Positions 11,078-23,031 of a stretch of 64,000 nucleotides of DNA are shown piece after piece. Numbering within the stretch: the stretch's first letter is position 1; each line of letters begins with the position of its first letter. The stretch lies in assembly GCA_030686995.1 (NCBI GenBank), contig CM060709.1:11182872-11246871 (forward strand), read 5' to 3'. A model generated the notes under the pieces. The model was not told where the DNA came from and did not search any database. It saw only the letters and a list, made by a program, of their open reading frames with translations. The DNA comes from Artemisia argyi (Eukaryota > Streptophyta > Magnoliopsida > Asterales > Asteraceae). The translations under genes and the position numbers were made by a program.

Positions 11078-11176
11078 TCAACAAAAATTGTTGATGCAAT
11101 GAAATTTTAAATAACTAAAACATGCCGAACACCTATAAAACACCTATATCTGATTAGTGACTATACATAAAAAGTT
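11078..11176 (+). repeat. Background array remnant left of the Mutator-like element
   Basis: The sequence CAACAAAAATTGTTGATGCA at about 11079 recurs in module R at 45279, 52819, 54540, 61009 and 63042. Element 1 therefore inserted into the same repeat array. The last nine bases (TAAAAAGTT, 11168-11176) are the target duplication of the next element. Confidence 0.6.
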
Positions 11177-11389
11177 GAGTAAATTTCATAAATCATCCCT
11201 GTGGTTTAACGGATTTGGTCCCTCGAAAGATTTTTTCTCGGATCCTCTCCCCGTGGTTTATACCCGTAACGGGTTTGGTCCCTCTGGCTAACGCTAGTTA
11301 GTTTTTTCCGTTAGCTAACGAACGTTTGCAAAAAACATTTGCACTGTTAGTCCTTTATACTAACGGCCGTTTATACTTAACACAAAATA

Positions 11390-11391
<2 letters not shown>

Positions 11392-11431
<40 letters not shown>
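11392..11431 (+). repeat. T40 homopolymer in the foldback element
   Basis: An uninterrupted run of about 40 T precedes the minisatellite. Its counterpart in the other arm is a shorter broken run of A/T. Confidence 0.95.
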
Positions 11432-11438
<7 letters not shown>

Positions 11439-11504
11439 AATAATAAAAAATAATAAAAATTAAAAAATTAGTTTTCTTATAATTTTTTTTCCTAATCTTT
11501 AAAA

Positions 11505-12410
11505 TTTATACACACGTTTTTATATACACGTTTTTATACACTCATTTTTATACACATGTTTTTACACACATTTTTATACACATGTTTTTATATACACACG
11601 TGTTTACACATATTTTTATACACACGTTTTTACACAGGTTTTTATACACTCATTTTTATACACACGTTTTACACACATTTTTATACACATGTTTTTATAT
11701 ACACATTTTTATACACACGTGTTTACACACGTTTTTACACACATTTTTATGCACACGTTTTTACACACATTTTTATACACACATTTTTATACACACGTTT
11801 TTATATCCACAAATTTATACACACTTTTTTATACACACGTGTTTACACACGTTTTTATACACACGTTTTTACATACATTTTTATACACACATTTTTATAC
11901 ACACGTTTTTATATACACAATTTTATACACACTTTTTTATACACACGTGTTTACACACGTTTTTATACACACGTTTTTATACACACGTGTATAACACTCA
12001 TTTTTATACACACCTTTTTACACACATTTTTATACACACGTTTTTATATACATATTTTTATACACACTTTTTTATACACACGTCATTATACATATATTTT
12101 TACACACGTTTTTATACACTCATTTTTATACACACGTTTTTATGCACACGTTTTTATATACACATTTTTATACACACGTTTTTATACACACTTTTTTATA
12201 TACACATTTATATACACACGTGTATAAAAACGTGTGTATAAAAATATGTGTATAAAAACATGTGTATAAAAACGTGTTTAAACTCGTGTGTATAAAAAAG
12301 TGTGTATAAAAATGTGTATATAAAAACGTGTGTATAAAAACGTGTGTAAAAAGGTGTGTATAAAAATGAGTATATAAAAACGTGTATATAAAAAAGTGTA
12401 TATAAATTTT
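11505..12410. repeat. TTTTTATACACACG minisatellite with strand switch
   Basis: Units of about 14-20 bp based on TTTTTATACACACG and TTTTTACACACG fill 11505-12217. From 12218 to about 12410 the complementary unit CGTGTGTATAAAAA takes over. CACGTG occurs at 11597, 11716, 11836, 11944, 11984 and 12217; the first three gaps are 119, 120 and 108 bp, so a higher-order unit of about 120 bp sits on top of the short one. Three plus-strand frames stay open because the unit lacks stops; they are not genes. Confidence 0.9.
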
Positions 12411-12716
12411 AAAGATATTTAGAAAAAAAAAATTATAAGAAAACCAATTTTTTAATTTTTTTTTATTTTTTTTAATTAAAAAAAATTGTGTTAAGTATAA
12501 ACGACCACTAAAGGTGAAAATGTTTGTTGCAAACGGTCGTTAGCTAACGGAAAAAACTAACGAGCATTAGCCAGAGGGACCAAACCCGTTACAGGTATAA
12601 ACCACGGGGAGAGGATCCGAGAAAAAATCTTTCAAGGGACCAAATCCGTTAAACCACATAGACAATTTATGAAATTTAATCTAAAAAGTTAACAAAGTAT
12701 ACAAATTAGTCGTAAA

Positions 12717-13068
12717 TCTTTTATATAATAAAATAAAACCTCAAGTGGGGACTTTTCCATTTCAAAAAAACTAAACCATACCTTATTTAGTAATAATATT
12801 ATTTAAAAAAAAGATTATTTTCTTATTATGTAACATTTTATATTTATCCATAACACAAGTAGAAGATAAATACAAAAAATATAGATAAGATGCAATTAAC
12901 AATAGCATTAAAACTTTTAAATAATTATTTTTAATAATAAAAAACTATAATTAAACATTATAAATCAACACAAAACACAGATTAAATTATTTGTTTTTTA
13001 ATAAATAAAAATATATGATTAAAAAATTTAAAAAAAAAAACCCGCGCATGCGCGGGTATTATAACTAG
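12717..13068 (+). mobile_element. Small non-autonomous Helitron
   Basis: The 3' end is clear: a perfect 16-bp palindrome CCCGCGCATGCGCGGG (13041-13056), eight bases, then CTAG followed by host T (13065-13069). The proposed 5' end is TC at 12717 after a host A, with TCTTTTATATAATAAAATAA following. The element is AT-rich and has no coding capacity. The 5' end is less certain than the 3' end. Confidence 0.6.
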
Positions 13069-13337
13069 TATTATAAACAACTTTATATATAAATATCAAG
13101 CTGTCATTATATTCAAGAATAACATAATACACAATACTCAACTCATGTAATTTGTGCATGCCTCACTATATAAAGTAACATATTTTCTTCTCAATCACCG
13201 ATGTGGGATAAAAACTGACTCTCATTCTTTAATAAAAGAATTGATACAAGCTAGTATATGCTTTAACCGCTGTTGTAAGGCCAATACAACCAAATTTATT
13301 AAAGATGGTCTAGTACATGAAGATGCCATAATATAGT
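13069..13337 (+). repeat. Module R, left part split by Tat element 2
   Basis: It holds the CTCACTATATAAAGTAACA box (13163-13181), the GATGTGGGATAAAA motif, and the stretch ending CATAATATAGT. It continues at 24785 on the far side of element 2. The last five bases ATAGT are the target duplication. Confidence 0.8.
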
Positions 13338-13887
13338 TGTTGGCGTATATACCCTCCGGATATACAACGTACCTTCCGGATCCATATCAAGCATAACATG
13401 GCCGAACATGTCGGGAAAGAATAGATTAATATCCGAAAGGTCTAACGATAGCCGAAGAACCCCAGACATCCGGAAGACCTCACCGTCCGGATGATCCAGT
13501 AAGTACATTGATCAAAGTACAGACAAGTACATTAAGTATATGATAATGGAGCACAAACTAGCGAACATTAAGGGCTAAGTACAAACCAGCCTGGCGCTCC
13601 ATATGGAAAGTCTATAAATAGAGAGGAGATCTTCATTTAAGGTTAACTAATTCTCTCCTACTCTCTAGTTTTATTCGTACTTTCTCTCACTAAGAACATA
13701 TACTTACTCTCACGCCGGAGGTTGGTCCTGGGATACATTCCCGGGGCGAGTCTAACGGACGTGTTTATTTTGCAGATATCCGAAGCAATATACCATACAC
13801 AAGAGCTACACCGAATCCGAAGGACTCACTCTAGTCCGAAGGATTCATCTCGCTTGTCCGAAGTAGAAGCAAACTTTTACTTCAACA
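13338..13887 (+). repeat. 5' LTR of Tat element 2
   Basis: Ends are TGTTGGCGTA and CTTCAACA. TATAAATA at 13613-13620 is the probable core promoter for gag-pol. CCGGA, TCCGGA and CCGAAG motifs are frequent through the LTR. By hand alignment it differs from the 3' LTR at 14 of 550 positions, 13 of them transitions. Confidence 0.95.
13613..13620 (+). promoter_or_regulatory. TATA box of the Tat LTR
   Basis: TATAAATA is kept in all three LTR copies (13613-13620, 24505-24512, and minus strand 10794-10801). Confidence 0.7.
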
Positions 13888-13890
13888 AAT

Positions 13891-13908
13891 TGGCGCCATC
13901 CGCGGGAC
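13891..13908 (+). other. Primer binding site of element 2
   Basis: TGGCGCCATCCGCGGGAC follows the LTR after the spacer AAT. It differs from element 1 by one base (CGC for CGT). Confidence 0.6.
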
Positions 13909-13936
13909 TCGTCATTCACTCTACGTAAGCTAAGAA

Positions 13937-15250
13937 ATGACAGGTCCTACCCCAACAACACCTGAAGGGAGTGGAAGTCGTCCGGATAACAATACCCAAA
14001 CCAGTAACATGGAACAAATCCAAAACCACATTGCCACCTTAAAAGCTCTCATCCAACAGTACAATACTTCGGGCGAAACGCCGATCGAACCTATCCATCT
14101 CGACTTCGAAGCCGCCCAATCTCATGATGTCGAAGCACAGAAAACAGAAGAGGAAATGATGGACGATCTATCCAAGCCTTTCAAGGCAGCATCCAAGAGC
14201 CCGTTCACCCGAAGGATAATTGATTTCACCGGACCTAAAAATGCAAAATACTCAATGCCCTCCCACATAAAGTTATATGACGGATCCGCTGATCCGGACG
14301 ATTACATCACCAGGTTCGAAGGAGCTGCCAACCAAGGTGCTTGGCCTATGCCCATATGGTGTATGATGTTTCAGCAAACTCTGGATGATGCGGCTAGAGG
14401 ATGGTTCGACAACCTTCCCCGAGGAAGTATCGACAACTGGGACACTTTGTGTGAACAATTCGTGCATAGGTTTGCCTTGCGAAGAAAATGTCTCCGAGAC
14501 CCCATGGAAATAACTAAGATCGTTCGGAAAGCTAACGAAGCCCTGTCTGAGTTCAAGGAACGTTGGACCGATGAAGCTAGTCGTATTTCTGGAGTTCCGG
14601 AGGTGATGCAAATATCTTCTTTTATGGACGGTTGCAAATGTCCAGAGCTGGCAAAGAGGTTCTCTGAAAAAATTCCCCGGACGGTAACCGAAATGATGAT
14701 GAGGGTAGACGATTTCATTCGTTCCGAGAGAGCATATCGGTTGACCGAGGTGCCAAGGGGAGAACGAACAGATAATTACCGAAAAGATTACAATTCCAAC
14801 TCGTACAACCGGAATGACCAGAACACGCAGCGATCCTCATTCCGAGGGAATCGTAGGCGAGATACTCATCGGGAGGAACTCCGACCCCGGCGAAATGATC
14901 ACTATGTACCTTATAGGCAAACCAGGAATGAAAATCCAAACAGGAATGAGTACGGAGTGGATTACCGCCGCAATGATGCAAATCGGAGGGAGGTCCGGCC
15001 CTTAGACTTAAACGTACTCTCGAAAGCTCCCAAAGAAATCCTCGCAACTGAACACCATCTTAGACTTCCGGCACCACCTCCGTTGAGGGGAAGACCTGCC
15101 AGAGAAAACATGGACAAATATTGTGACTATCATGGGGAAAAGGGTCACCTCACTAACGATTGCCACAATCTAAAGGAACAGCTCAAAAAAGCTATGGAGA
15201 CGGGCAAACTAGACCACTTGATCAGAGATGTTCGGAAAAGGGAGAGAGCA
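13937..15250 (+). pseudogene. gag: Tat gag of element 2, interrupted by a solo LTR
   Basis: The open frame of 438 codons starts at the first ATG after the primer site, 29 bases downstream. It carries the retrotransposon gag domain (WFDNLPRGSIDNW, FVHRFALRRK), an arginine-rich basic stretch, and the motif CDYHGEKGHLTNDC near the C-terminus. The frame is intact up to the solo LTR at 15251. The last gag codons resume at 16661 and run straight into pol without a stop, showing that gag-pol was one polyprotein. This gag is the better preserved of the two. Confidence 0.9.
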
Positions 15251-16660
15251 TGATGAGGCGAAAAATGATCCGTTTTTAGGGGGTCATTTAAGCCCGAATC
15301 CGACTTTATTTGATCAAATATTGCCCTAAATCGTTCCTTTTGTGATTTTAGGTGTTTGGAGAGTGAATTCTGGAAAAGAAGCCATTTTGGACGTTTTTGG
15401 AGCATAAAAGTGAAGAAAACGACAAAGTACCAAAAATCCATGCTGAAGATACAAGGTGACGGCGTCAAGACTCCCTTCTTGATGGCGTCAGACATGGAGA
15501 ATAAAATACCATAGCTGGTGACGGCGTCAGATGGATAGGTGACGGCATCAAAGTGGCAAGAATAAAATATCGTAGGTGGTGACGGCGTCACATAGGCCGT
15601 CACAAGTGGATCTAGGGCGTCCGAGGAAGTATATGGCGGCGAGGTGACGGCGTCAGAATTAACTCTTGACGCCGTCAGACTGTTTTTCCTATATATAGTT
15701 TTCTAGTTTTTTCATTAAAAAAAGAGAGAAGTTTTGGTGAAACCCTAAAGACGATTTTGGTGCCTCTTTTACAGGTTTTTCAAGGGTTCCAAACCCTTGA
15801 GGCCTTACATTGTAATTGAGATAAGTATACTCTTAATTCAATCAATATGTCTATGTGTTGGTTGTTTATCTTTTGTTCTTATCTTAATTCTACTATGCTA
15901 GGCTAGATTTCCTTTGTGTTTGCTTAGATCTAATGAAACCTAGATGTTGATTATGTGTTGATTACTTGTCTATTCTTGTTTTGGATGAATGATATTATAT
16001 GTTAGGCTTAAGAAAACTGGCAGATCTCCAAATGGTAACATGCTTGAACGTCTTAAGAAACATGAACCGAGGCGTACTAGGTCTTTATTGGTTGTATTTA
16101 ATGCATGAGCCACTGTTTACAATCCCTATAGTTGTGCTGGGTTATGGTGTAGGAGGAGATAAGAGCTCATAGAGTTGGGGAGTTATGTATGCCACCCCAC
16201 GAATGGTATTAAGGAATACAATCCGTCATCCATACAAGTGTAACAAGTAATTAACATGTAAAAGATATCTAGGGAGTAATGAAGTCTAAGTAAACACAAT
16301 TTCTCCAACCACTGCTCACAACCTTAGTATAATTTAGTTTAATTTCATTTTCATTAGTTTATTTTAATTATATATTAGCTTTGGGTTAGTTGAATAGCAA
16401 CTAATTCCGCCCTATCTTCCAAAACCCGAGATTTTACTTGCTTTTATAAAAATATAAAAATACAAAAATAATTATCTTCCACCTCTAGAACTATTAATTA
16501 GGTTTTCTAATCCTAGCGACACTATTCCTAAGCTGAACGTTCAATCCCCCGGTACTTGTCACTATACTATACTACAACGATCAGGTACACTGCCTGGTGG
16601 GGGTTGTAAGCCTCGCGAGATCCCTCGAGAGGTAAAGCAAGGTGCGATTCCCACGCATCA
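15251..16660 (+). repeat. Solo LTR (Athila-like Ty3/gypsy), 1,410 bp, inside gag
   Basis: Ends TGATGAGGCG and ACGCATCA are bordered by the direct repeat GAGCA (15246-15250 and 16661-16665). Element 1 has the single uninterrupted site, which proves insertion. There is no coding content. TATATATA at 15690-15697 is a candidate TATA box. The 3' part has the phrase ATCAGGTACACTGCC, known from Athila-type LTRs, so the family is inferred. The orientation is from the usual TG...CA reading and could be reversed. Confidence 0.8.
15457..15677. promoter_or_regulatory. Cluster of TGACG-NCGTCA near-palindromes in the solo LTR
   Basis: TGACGGCGTCA occurs at 15457, 15519, 15580 and 15645, TGACGGCATCA at 15540 and TGACGCCGTCA at 15667, with partial copies at 15483 and 15596. 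Each holds the TGACG core recognised by plant TGA-type bZIP factors, on both strands. The cluster ends 12 bp before the TATA box. Function is inferred from position and motif only. Confidence 0.55.
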
Positions 16661-19600
16661 GAGCACCTCAGAGAAATAACAATAACACCAACCAAGGACG
16701 AATTATCAACATGATTCGATATCCGGCAAGAAAGTATAAGCGGAAAACCATGGATCAGGAAGAGGATTGGATGAACACTCCTATAAGTTTCCCTCTCATA
16801 CTCCCTGGGGATGTTTCAGAAGAACCATTGATAGTGGAAGCGGAGATCGAAGGGTATACTGTACGTAGGATATACGTAGACCAAGGCGCTTCAATAGAAG
16901 TGATGTATGAACATTGCTTTCTCAACCTTGACCCCTCTATCCAGTCCTGACTGACAAAAACGAACACACCGCTTGTCGGGTTCGCCGGAGAAGCAATAAA
17001 TCCGTTGGGAAAGTTAGAGCTGGAGGTGTGCTTCGGAAACGAAGGACTATATCGCCGGACGACTATGGTATTCGCAATAGTAAGATCCCCCTCACCCAAT
17101 AATATAATACTGGGACATTCAGGAATGAAGAAATTGAGAGCTATCCCTTCTACGATACATGCCATGATGAAATTCCCAACACCAAGAGGCATAGCCACTT
17201 TAGTCACCCGATCAGTCATCATATCGTAATGCAGGAAGCTAGAAGAAAAGTTCTTGATGGAAAAAGAAATGAAGTTTGAAGATCTTCCGGAATCCGCGAC
17301 AGAAGGAGGAACAGCGGAAACAGAAGAAATATTGGTTCATCCAGCTTACCCGGAGCAGCTGGTGACAACAGGAAAAAATTTCTCAAAAGAAGGAAGAAGG
17401 CAGCTAATTACGTTGCTAAAAAATAGCCAAGACGTTTTTGCATGGGAACCTTCGGACATGACTTGTGTTCCCCGATGGGCGGCGGAACATAAACTCAATG
17501 TGAATATCCAAGACAAACCTGTTGCTCAAAATAAGAGGTTATTTTCGGAAGAAAAGAACCAAGCTATAAACAAAGATATAGAAGAATGGTTAAAAGCAGG
17601 GATAATCAGACCCGTCCGATACCCAACCTGGATATCCAATCCCGTGCTAGTAAAAAAGCCGGACGGGAGTTGGAGGATGTGCATCGATTTCAAAAATCTC
17701 AACTCATCGTGCCGAAAGGATTACTATCCGCTGCCGGAGATAGATTGGAAGATTGAATCAGTAATGGGATTCTGATATAAGTGTTTCCTAGATGCCTACA
17801 AAGGCTATCACCAAGTACGAATGGCAAAGGAAGATGAAGAAAAAACAGCCTTCTATACTGATCATGGGACATATTGCTATGTCAAAATGCCATTCGGATT
17901 GAAAAATGCCGGAGCTACCTAGCAGAAGCTGGTAGACTCCGCCTTCCGGACGCAAATTGGCCGGAATTTGGAAGTATATGTAGATGACATGGTCATTAAA
18001 AGCCAATCGGAGAAAGAGCTCCTGGCCAACATCGCGGAAACATTCAATAACCTCCGGGAAATCAATATGAAATTAAACCCCAAGAAATGTTCTTTCGGAG
18101 TGGAAGAAGGTAAGTTTCTCGGATACATGATAACTTCCGAAGGGATTAGAGCAAATCCCAAGAAAACCCGAGCAATTGCCGATATGCAATCTCCAAAAAC
18201 ACTAAAGGAAATGCAAAGTTAAGTGGCAAGTTGGCTGCACTAAACCGCTTCTTATCAAAATCCGCTGAAAGATCATTGCCCTTCTTTGAAACTTTGAAGA
18301 ACATTACCAAAGAGAACAAAGAAAGATATCAATGGATGGAGGAAGCCGAAAAAGCTTTTCAAGAAATGAAGAAGATGATCCTAGAACTACCATGCCTAAC
18401 AACGCCAAAACCAAAGGAAGATATGTATCTATACTTATCGGCAGCAACGGAAGCAATAAGCGGGGTAATGATGGTTGAAAGAGAAGGACGACAAATCCCT
18501 GTTCACTACGTAAGTCGGACGTTGCATGATGCCGAAAGAAGGTATGCTCCGGTTGAAAAGCTGGCCATAACACTGCTACATCTGTCTAGAAGGCTAAGGC
18601 GATATTTCGAAGCTCACCCTATCAAGGTCATAACGGATTACCCCATCAAGCAAATACTAAACAGAGCTGAATCTTCCGGACGATTGGCCAAATACACAGT
18701 GGAATTAGGAGCTTATAACATCACCTATGTACCCAGAAATGCCGTCAAAGGACAAGTGTTAGCCGATTTCATCAATGAAGTACCCATCGGTACCATCTAT
18801 CCGGATCCAAAAAGGAAGGGTAGGGAGATATGCAATATCTCCCAAACCGAAGAATGGATCTTGTATACCGACGGAGCTTCCAGTAAAAATGGTTCCAGAG
18901 CAGGGCTAGTACTGATCTATCCGGAAAAAGAAGAATACACTTATGCCCTCCGAATGAACTTCCATGCCACTAACAACGGAGCAAAATACGAAGCACTCCT
19001 TGCCGGACTACGAATTGCAAAGAAAATGCACATAGAAGCGCTGGACGTAAGGGTGGACTCGAACCTGGTGGCAAGTCAAATCAACGGAGAGTTCACTGCA
19101 TACACCGAAAGCATGACCAAATACCTCGCTAAGGCTAAAGAATATATTGCTTGCTTCAAACGTTTTAAAATAAAGAATATTCCGAGGGCACAGAACCAGA
19201 AAGCAGACGTGCAAAGCAAATTAGCGTCCGTAGCATTCAATCACTTAACGAAAGAAATCTTGGTGGAAGTATTGGAGAAACCATCCACCGAGGAAGAGAT
19301 AATCAGTACAGTAGTAGAAGAAGAAGAGGAAAATTGGATGTCACCCATACTCCGATGCTTAAAAGAAGGAATATGGCCGGAGGACCTAAATGAAGCCCGA
19401 AACCTTCGTATGAAAATAAGTCACTACACACTGATCGACGAAGTACTATTCAGGAAATCCTATCTAGGACTGATGCTACGGTGTGTAGGACCCCTCCAGG
19501 CTAATTATGTCATCCGCGAGGTACACGAGGGGGCATGTGGCATGCATTCCGGACCACGATCTGTTGTAGCCAAACTAATGAGACAAGGCTACTATTGGCC

Positions 19601-20567
19601 AACCATGCACCGGAACGCCAGGGAGGTTATCCAGAAATGTGACTCGTGCCAGATACACGCTCCGGTTCCTAAGCTGCCAAAAACGTTACTAACCTCCGTC
19701 ATGGCGCCATGGCCTTTCTTCCAATGGGCAATTGACATTTTGGGACCTTTGCTCGAAGCTCCAGGAAAAGTTAAGTATGTTATTGTGGCGATAGACTGTT
19801 TTACAAAATAGATGGAAGCGAAACCGTTAACTAAAACAACCGGTAAGGAAGTCAAAAAATTTGTGTGGGACAACATTGTCTGTAGGTTCGGATTACCCAA
19901 GATAATCGTCACGGACAACGGAAGTAACTTCGTGGGAGATCCGTTCAAAAGTTGGTGCGAGAGGTTGAATATTACACAAATCAACACGGCTGTGGCTCAT
20001 CCTCAGGCCAACGGATTGGTCGAAAGAGCCAACAAAAGTCTAATGAAGGGATTTAAGTCCCGGCTTGGAAGAGAAAGAGCCGGATGGGTAGATGAATTAC
20101 CAAACGTGTTATGGGCTTTCCGGACCACCTTGAAAACTAGCAACGGAGAAACTCCCTTTAGTCTGACCTACGGAAGTGAGGCAGTCATCCCGGCGGAAAT
20201 CGGTATGCCCACCTTTCGGACCATGATGGCAAATCTCGAAAACAATGACGACGAAATCAATTTGAACCTAAATTTGTTAGAAGAACGGCGAGAAATGGCA
20301 GCCATAAGGGAAGCAAAGTACAAAAAGAAAGTGGAGCAGTATTACAATCGAAGGGTTAAACCCTAAGCTTTCAAAGTGGGAGATTTCGTATACCGGAAGA
20401 ACGAAGCCAGCAGGGTGGAAGATCAAGGAAAATTGGGACCTAATTGGGAAGGCCCCTATCGGATAACGGAGGCTTATCAGCACGGCACGTACAAGCTCCA
20501 AACCATGGAAGATGTGGAAGTACCTCGAACTTGGCATGCAATTAACCTAAAGAAATGTTTTATGTAA
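16661..20567 (+). pseudogene. pol: End of gag and Tat pol of element 2
   Basis: The frame runs from the gag C-terminus into protease (ATG of the pol part at 16750; active site D-Q-G-A), reverse transcriptase with YVDD, two RNase H domains (second at YTDGASS), and integrase with the D, D and E residues (AIDILGP, VTDNGSNF, LVERANK). Breaks relative to element 1: stops near 16948, 17227, 17773 and 17927, a one-base deletion near 18220, and stops at 19809 and 20364. The stretch 18231-19811 (about 526 codons) is the longest intact part. Most stops fit single C-to-T or G-to-A changes. Confidence 0.9.
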
Positions 20568-21378
20568 CCCATTATGTACTTTGTTATTTCAGAATTTATT
20601 GTAAGGCATGAGCCATTTTCACATCAATGAAACATCCGATGCATTTGAACCATATGAAAAAATTGCTTCCATTAGGGCACAAGTTGTCCAAAAGAGTAAA
20701 ACCACAAGTGGGTATAACTTTAGGCCAAGTGCCGAAGGGTACAGGTTATCCTGTCAAATAAAACCCCAAGTGGGTATAACATTAGGCCAAGCGCCGAAGG
20801 GTACAGGTTACCCCGTCAAATAAAACCCCAAGTGGGTATAACTTTAGGCCAAGTGCCGAAGGGTACAGGTTACCCCGTCAAATAAAACCCCAAGTGGGTA
20901 TAACTTTAGGCCAAGTGCCGAAGGGTACAAATTGCACCGTAAAATACATTCCCCAGTGACATAATATAAAGCCAAGACCCGATAGGTTCAATCTGTCCGG
21001 ATAATAACTGACAACAAGTCACTTGACGAACAATATATATGTCCAAACATGAAACAATATTGATATAACAAATGAGCATGCAAAGGGTTCTGCCGAAATA
21101 CTTTGACCTACGTCATCCGATATACACACACACACATAACATGAATATCAGGAGAATTAAAAATACGAAGAAAAAGTGAAATGATATATATATTCAAGGT
21201 TCAAAATTGTTACATCAAATGCCCCGAAACATCTATCCTACAAAAGGACGGAACATCAATACCCTATTCTATTACATCAACATGAAACCAACACAAGAAA
21301 TTTCGAATAAAAGCTTCATAAAGAGTCCGCAACATCTATGCCCATAGTCAAAATGGAGATGTGCTAATCCTTCACACT
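20568..21378. repeat. Spacer of element 2 with 62-bp tandem repeat, four units
   Basis: The units lie at about 20692-20945, reverse-complementary in plus-strand reading to those of element 1, as expected from the element's orientation. The phrase GTGGGTATAACTTTAGGCC marks each unit. The rest, to 21378, is the 3' untranslated region shared by the two convergent transcription units and has no open frame. Confidence 0.9.
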
Positions 21379-22478
21379 TCAAGTAAAAACCGAGGCATTC
21401 TGATCCGAAGACTGGTTCTCGGAGGGATTCTCGACGTGAGATTCAACCTCCGGCCCCTCAGTCACCGGTTCTTCAGCAGGAGCAGGGTCAGGAACTAAGG
21501 CATTCAGCTCATCAAACTTCCAGTAAATGGTTTCCCAGATCTTCTGGATGTAAGGATAGTCCTGAGAAAGGGCCTTATCATATAACGGACCATATTTGAC
21601 CCCGGCTTCCATATCCATCCCCTCAACTTCTCCCAACAACTTAGCTGCTTTCTCCGGCTCCTCAAATAAACCAGCCCCATCAATCAATCAGGAAAGGTAG
21701 AACAAGTTGAACGGTTCCGCCAATGCCGTCCGGAACTCGTGACTACCAAGGAAGTGATGGATAGCTTCCGGAACGAACTCATTAACAATTCGGTTGCGTT
21801 CCATTTCTGCATTTCCGGCAGCTATAGCAATTTCTTGCTTCTCTTGTTGAAGTTCCTTGTAAGCCTTTTCTTCATCGGCCAACTTCAACTTAGCATCAGA
21901 CAGCTGCCCCTCCAACAACTTTATCTTTTCAGCCTGTCCCGCAGAAACCTTTCTCCACTCCTCCTTCTCCACCACAAGTTGGGAGACCCTATCCTCCAGA
22001 CCAGCATTCTCGGCACGCAATTTCTGAATCCCCTCCGGATTCATCTCAGCACATGCCGCATGTTTACCCTTCAGCTCATCCGATTCCCGAACCACTTCAT
22101 CCAACCTCTTACACTTATCCCCCAAAACTTGATCACACCCTTCATGAGTCTCAGACAACTTCTGGTACTCACGCTTAAGAGACTCAAAGCGGAAAAGGAC
22201 GTCCGCTTGAGCCGTAACGTGCTTACCCATCAGTAACCAAGACCTTCGGATGGCCTCGGCATCATCCTGACCATCCAAGTGCCTCTCTTCAGCCGGGGTG
22301 GCCAAGTTTATCAGCATGTCTCAGCAGACAATCGCATTGTTCATGCGAGTCCCCCTCTTCACCACCCAGGCCGGAACAAAAGTATCATCATCATCATCAT
22401 CTGCCTCTATGTCCACGTGGACATCCTCCTCATCAACAAGCCCCTTGCCCGGACGGCGGGAACCATCCTTCGAACTCC

Positions 22479-22556
22479 CTGAAAATAAAGAACACTTGTC
22501 AAATAAATAAGAAACAAATCAAGGAAAAGTTATGAACATAATGTTTACTAACATAC
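22479..22556 (-). other. Intron 2 of the opposite-strand gene, element 2 (78 nt)
   Basis: On the minus strand it has donor GTATGT (22556-22551) and acceptor TTTTCAG ending at 22479. Position, phase and length equal those of element 1. Confidence 0.7.
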
Positions 22557-22946
22557 CGGAGGGTATATCCTTCGGATGAAGCGAGCGGATAGGCTCCGGC
22601 TCCTCAACTTCCTCCGTAGTATCCAGGTCAATAACGTGGTCAGCAGACTGCTTGAACCTCTTATGAACTTTGGAGGAGATACTCCCTCCGGCCCTCTTGG
22701 ACGGAGGTTTCTTGGAGCCCAACTTCGCTGCCTGCTCCTTCTTTTTATCTTTGGCCGCCAACACCTTGTCATCCGGCACCTCCACCCTCTTCAACTCTTC
22801 GTCCTTTTCAGGAACTTCAGCATTGGAGGCAAGGGGGCGAGTAATATGCATCTCACGACCCTGCCCCTGCGGCAGTGCATCCCCCTTGACCACATTCACC
22901 ACCTTTCGGAGTGGAGGTTTCTTCAAATAGCTTGACATAGTGACAC

Positions 22947-23031
22947 CTGCGAACAAACAAGACATCATTAAAGATAAAAATAAAGAAGAAAGGCATAATT
23001 TGAAAATTCATATTTATAATAAGGGCTATAC
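22947..23031 (-). other. Intron 1 of the opposite-strand gene, element 2 (85 nt)
   Basis: On the minus strand it has donor GTATAG (23031-23026) and acceptor TTCGCAG ending at 22947. Splice sites are unchanged relative to element 1 although the intron interior has substitutions. Confidence 0.7.

Larger units (their letters stand above)
11177..12681. mobile_element. Mutator-like foldback element with long terminal inverted repeats
   Basis: The left arm (from 11177) and right arm (to 12681) are inverted copies over more than 200 bp, including matching blocks around GGTTTAACGGATTTGGTCCC, GGTTTATACC and CGTTAGCTAACG. A 9-bp direct repeat TAAAAAGTT flanks it (11168-11176 and 12682-12690); 9-bp duplications with long inverted repeats are typical of Mutator-like elements. 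No transposase frame is present. The middle is a minisatellite whose strand polarity flips near 12217, so the right arm is about 460 bp and the left side about 1,040 bp. Confidence 0.75.

Noticed and set aside
11556..12241. Three long plus-strand open frames rich in FYTH/FIHT repeats
   Set aside because: They arise because the 14-20-bp minisatellite unit has no stop codon; all three frames are open over the same DNA and no domain is present.
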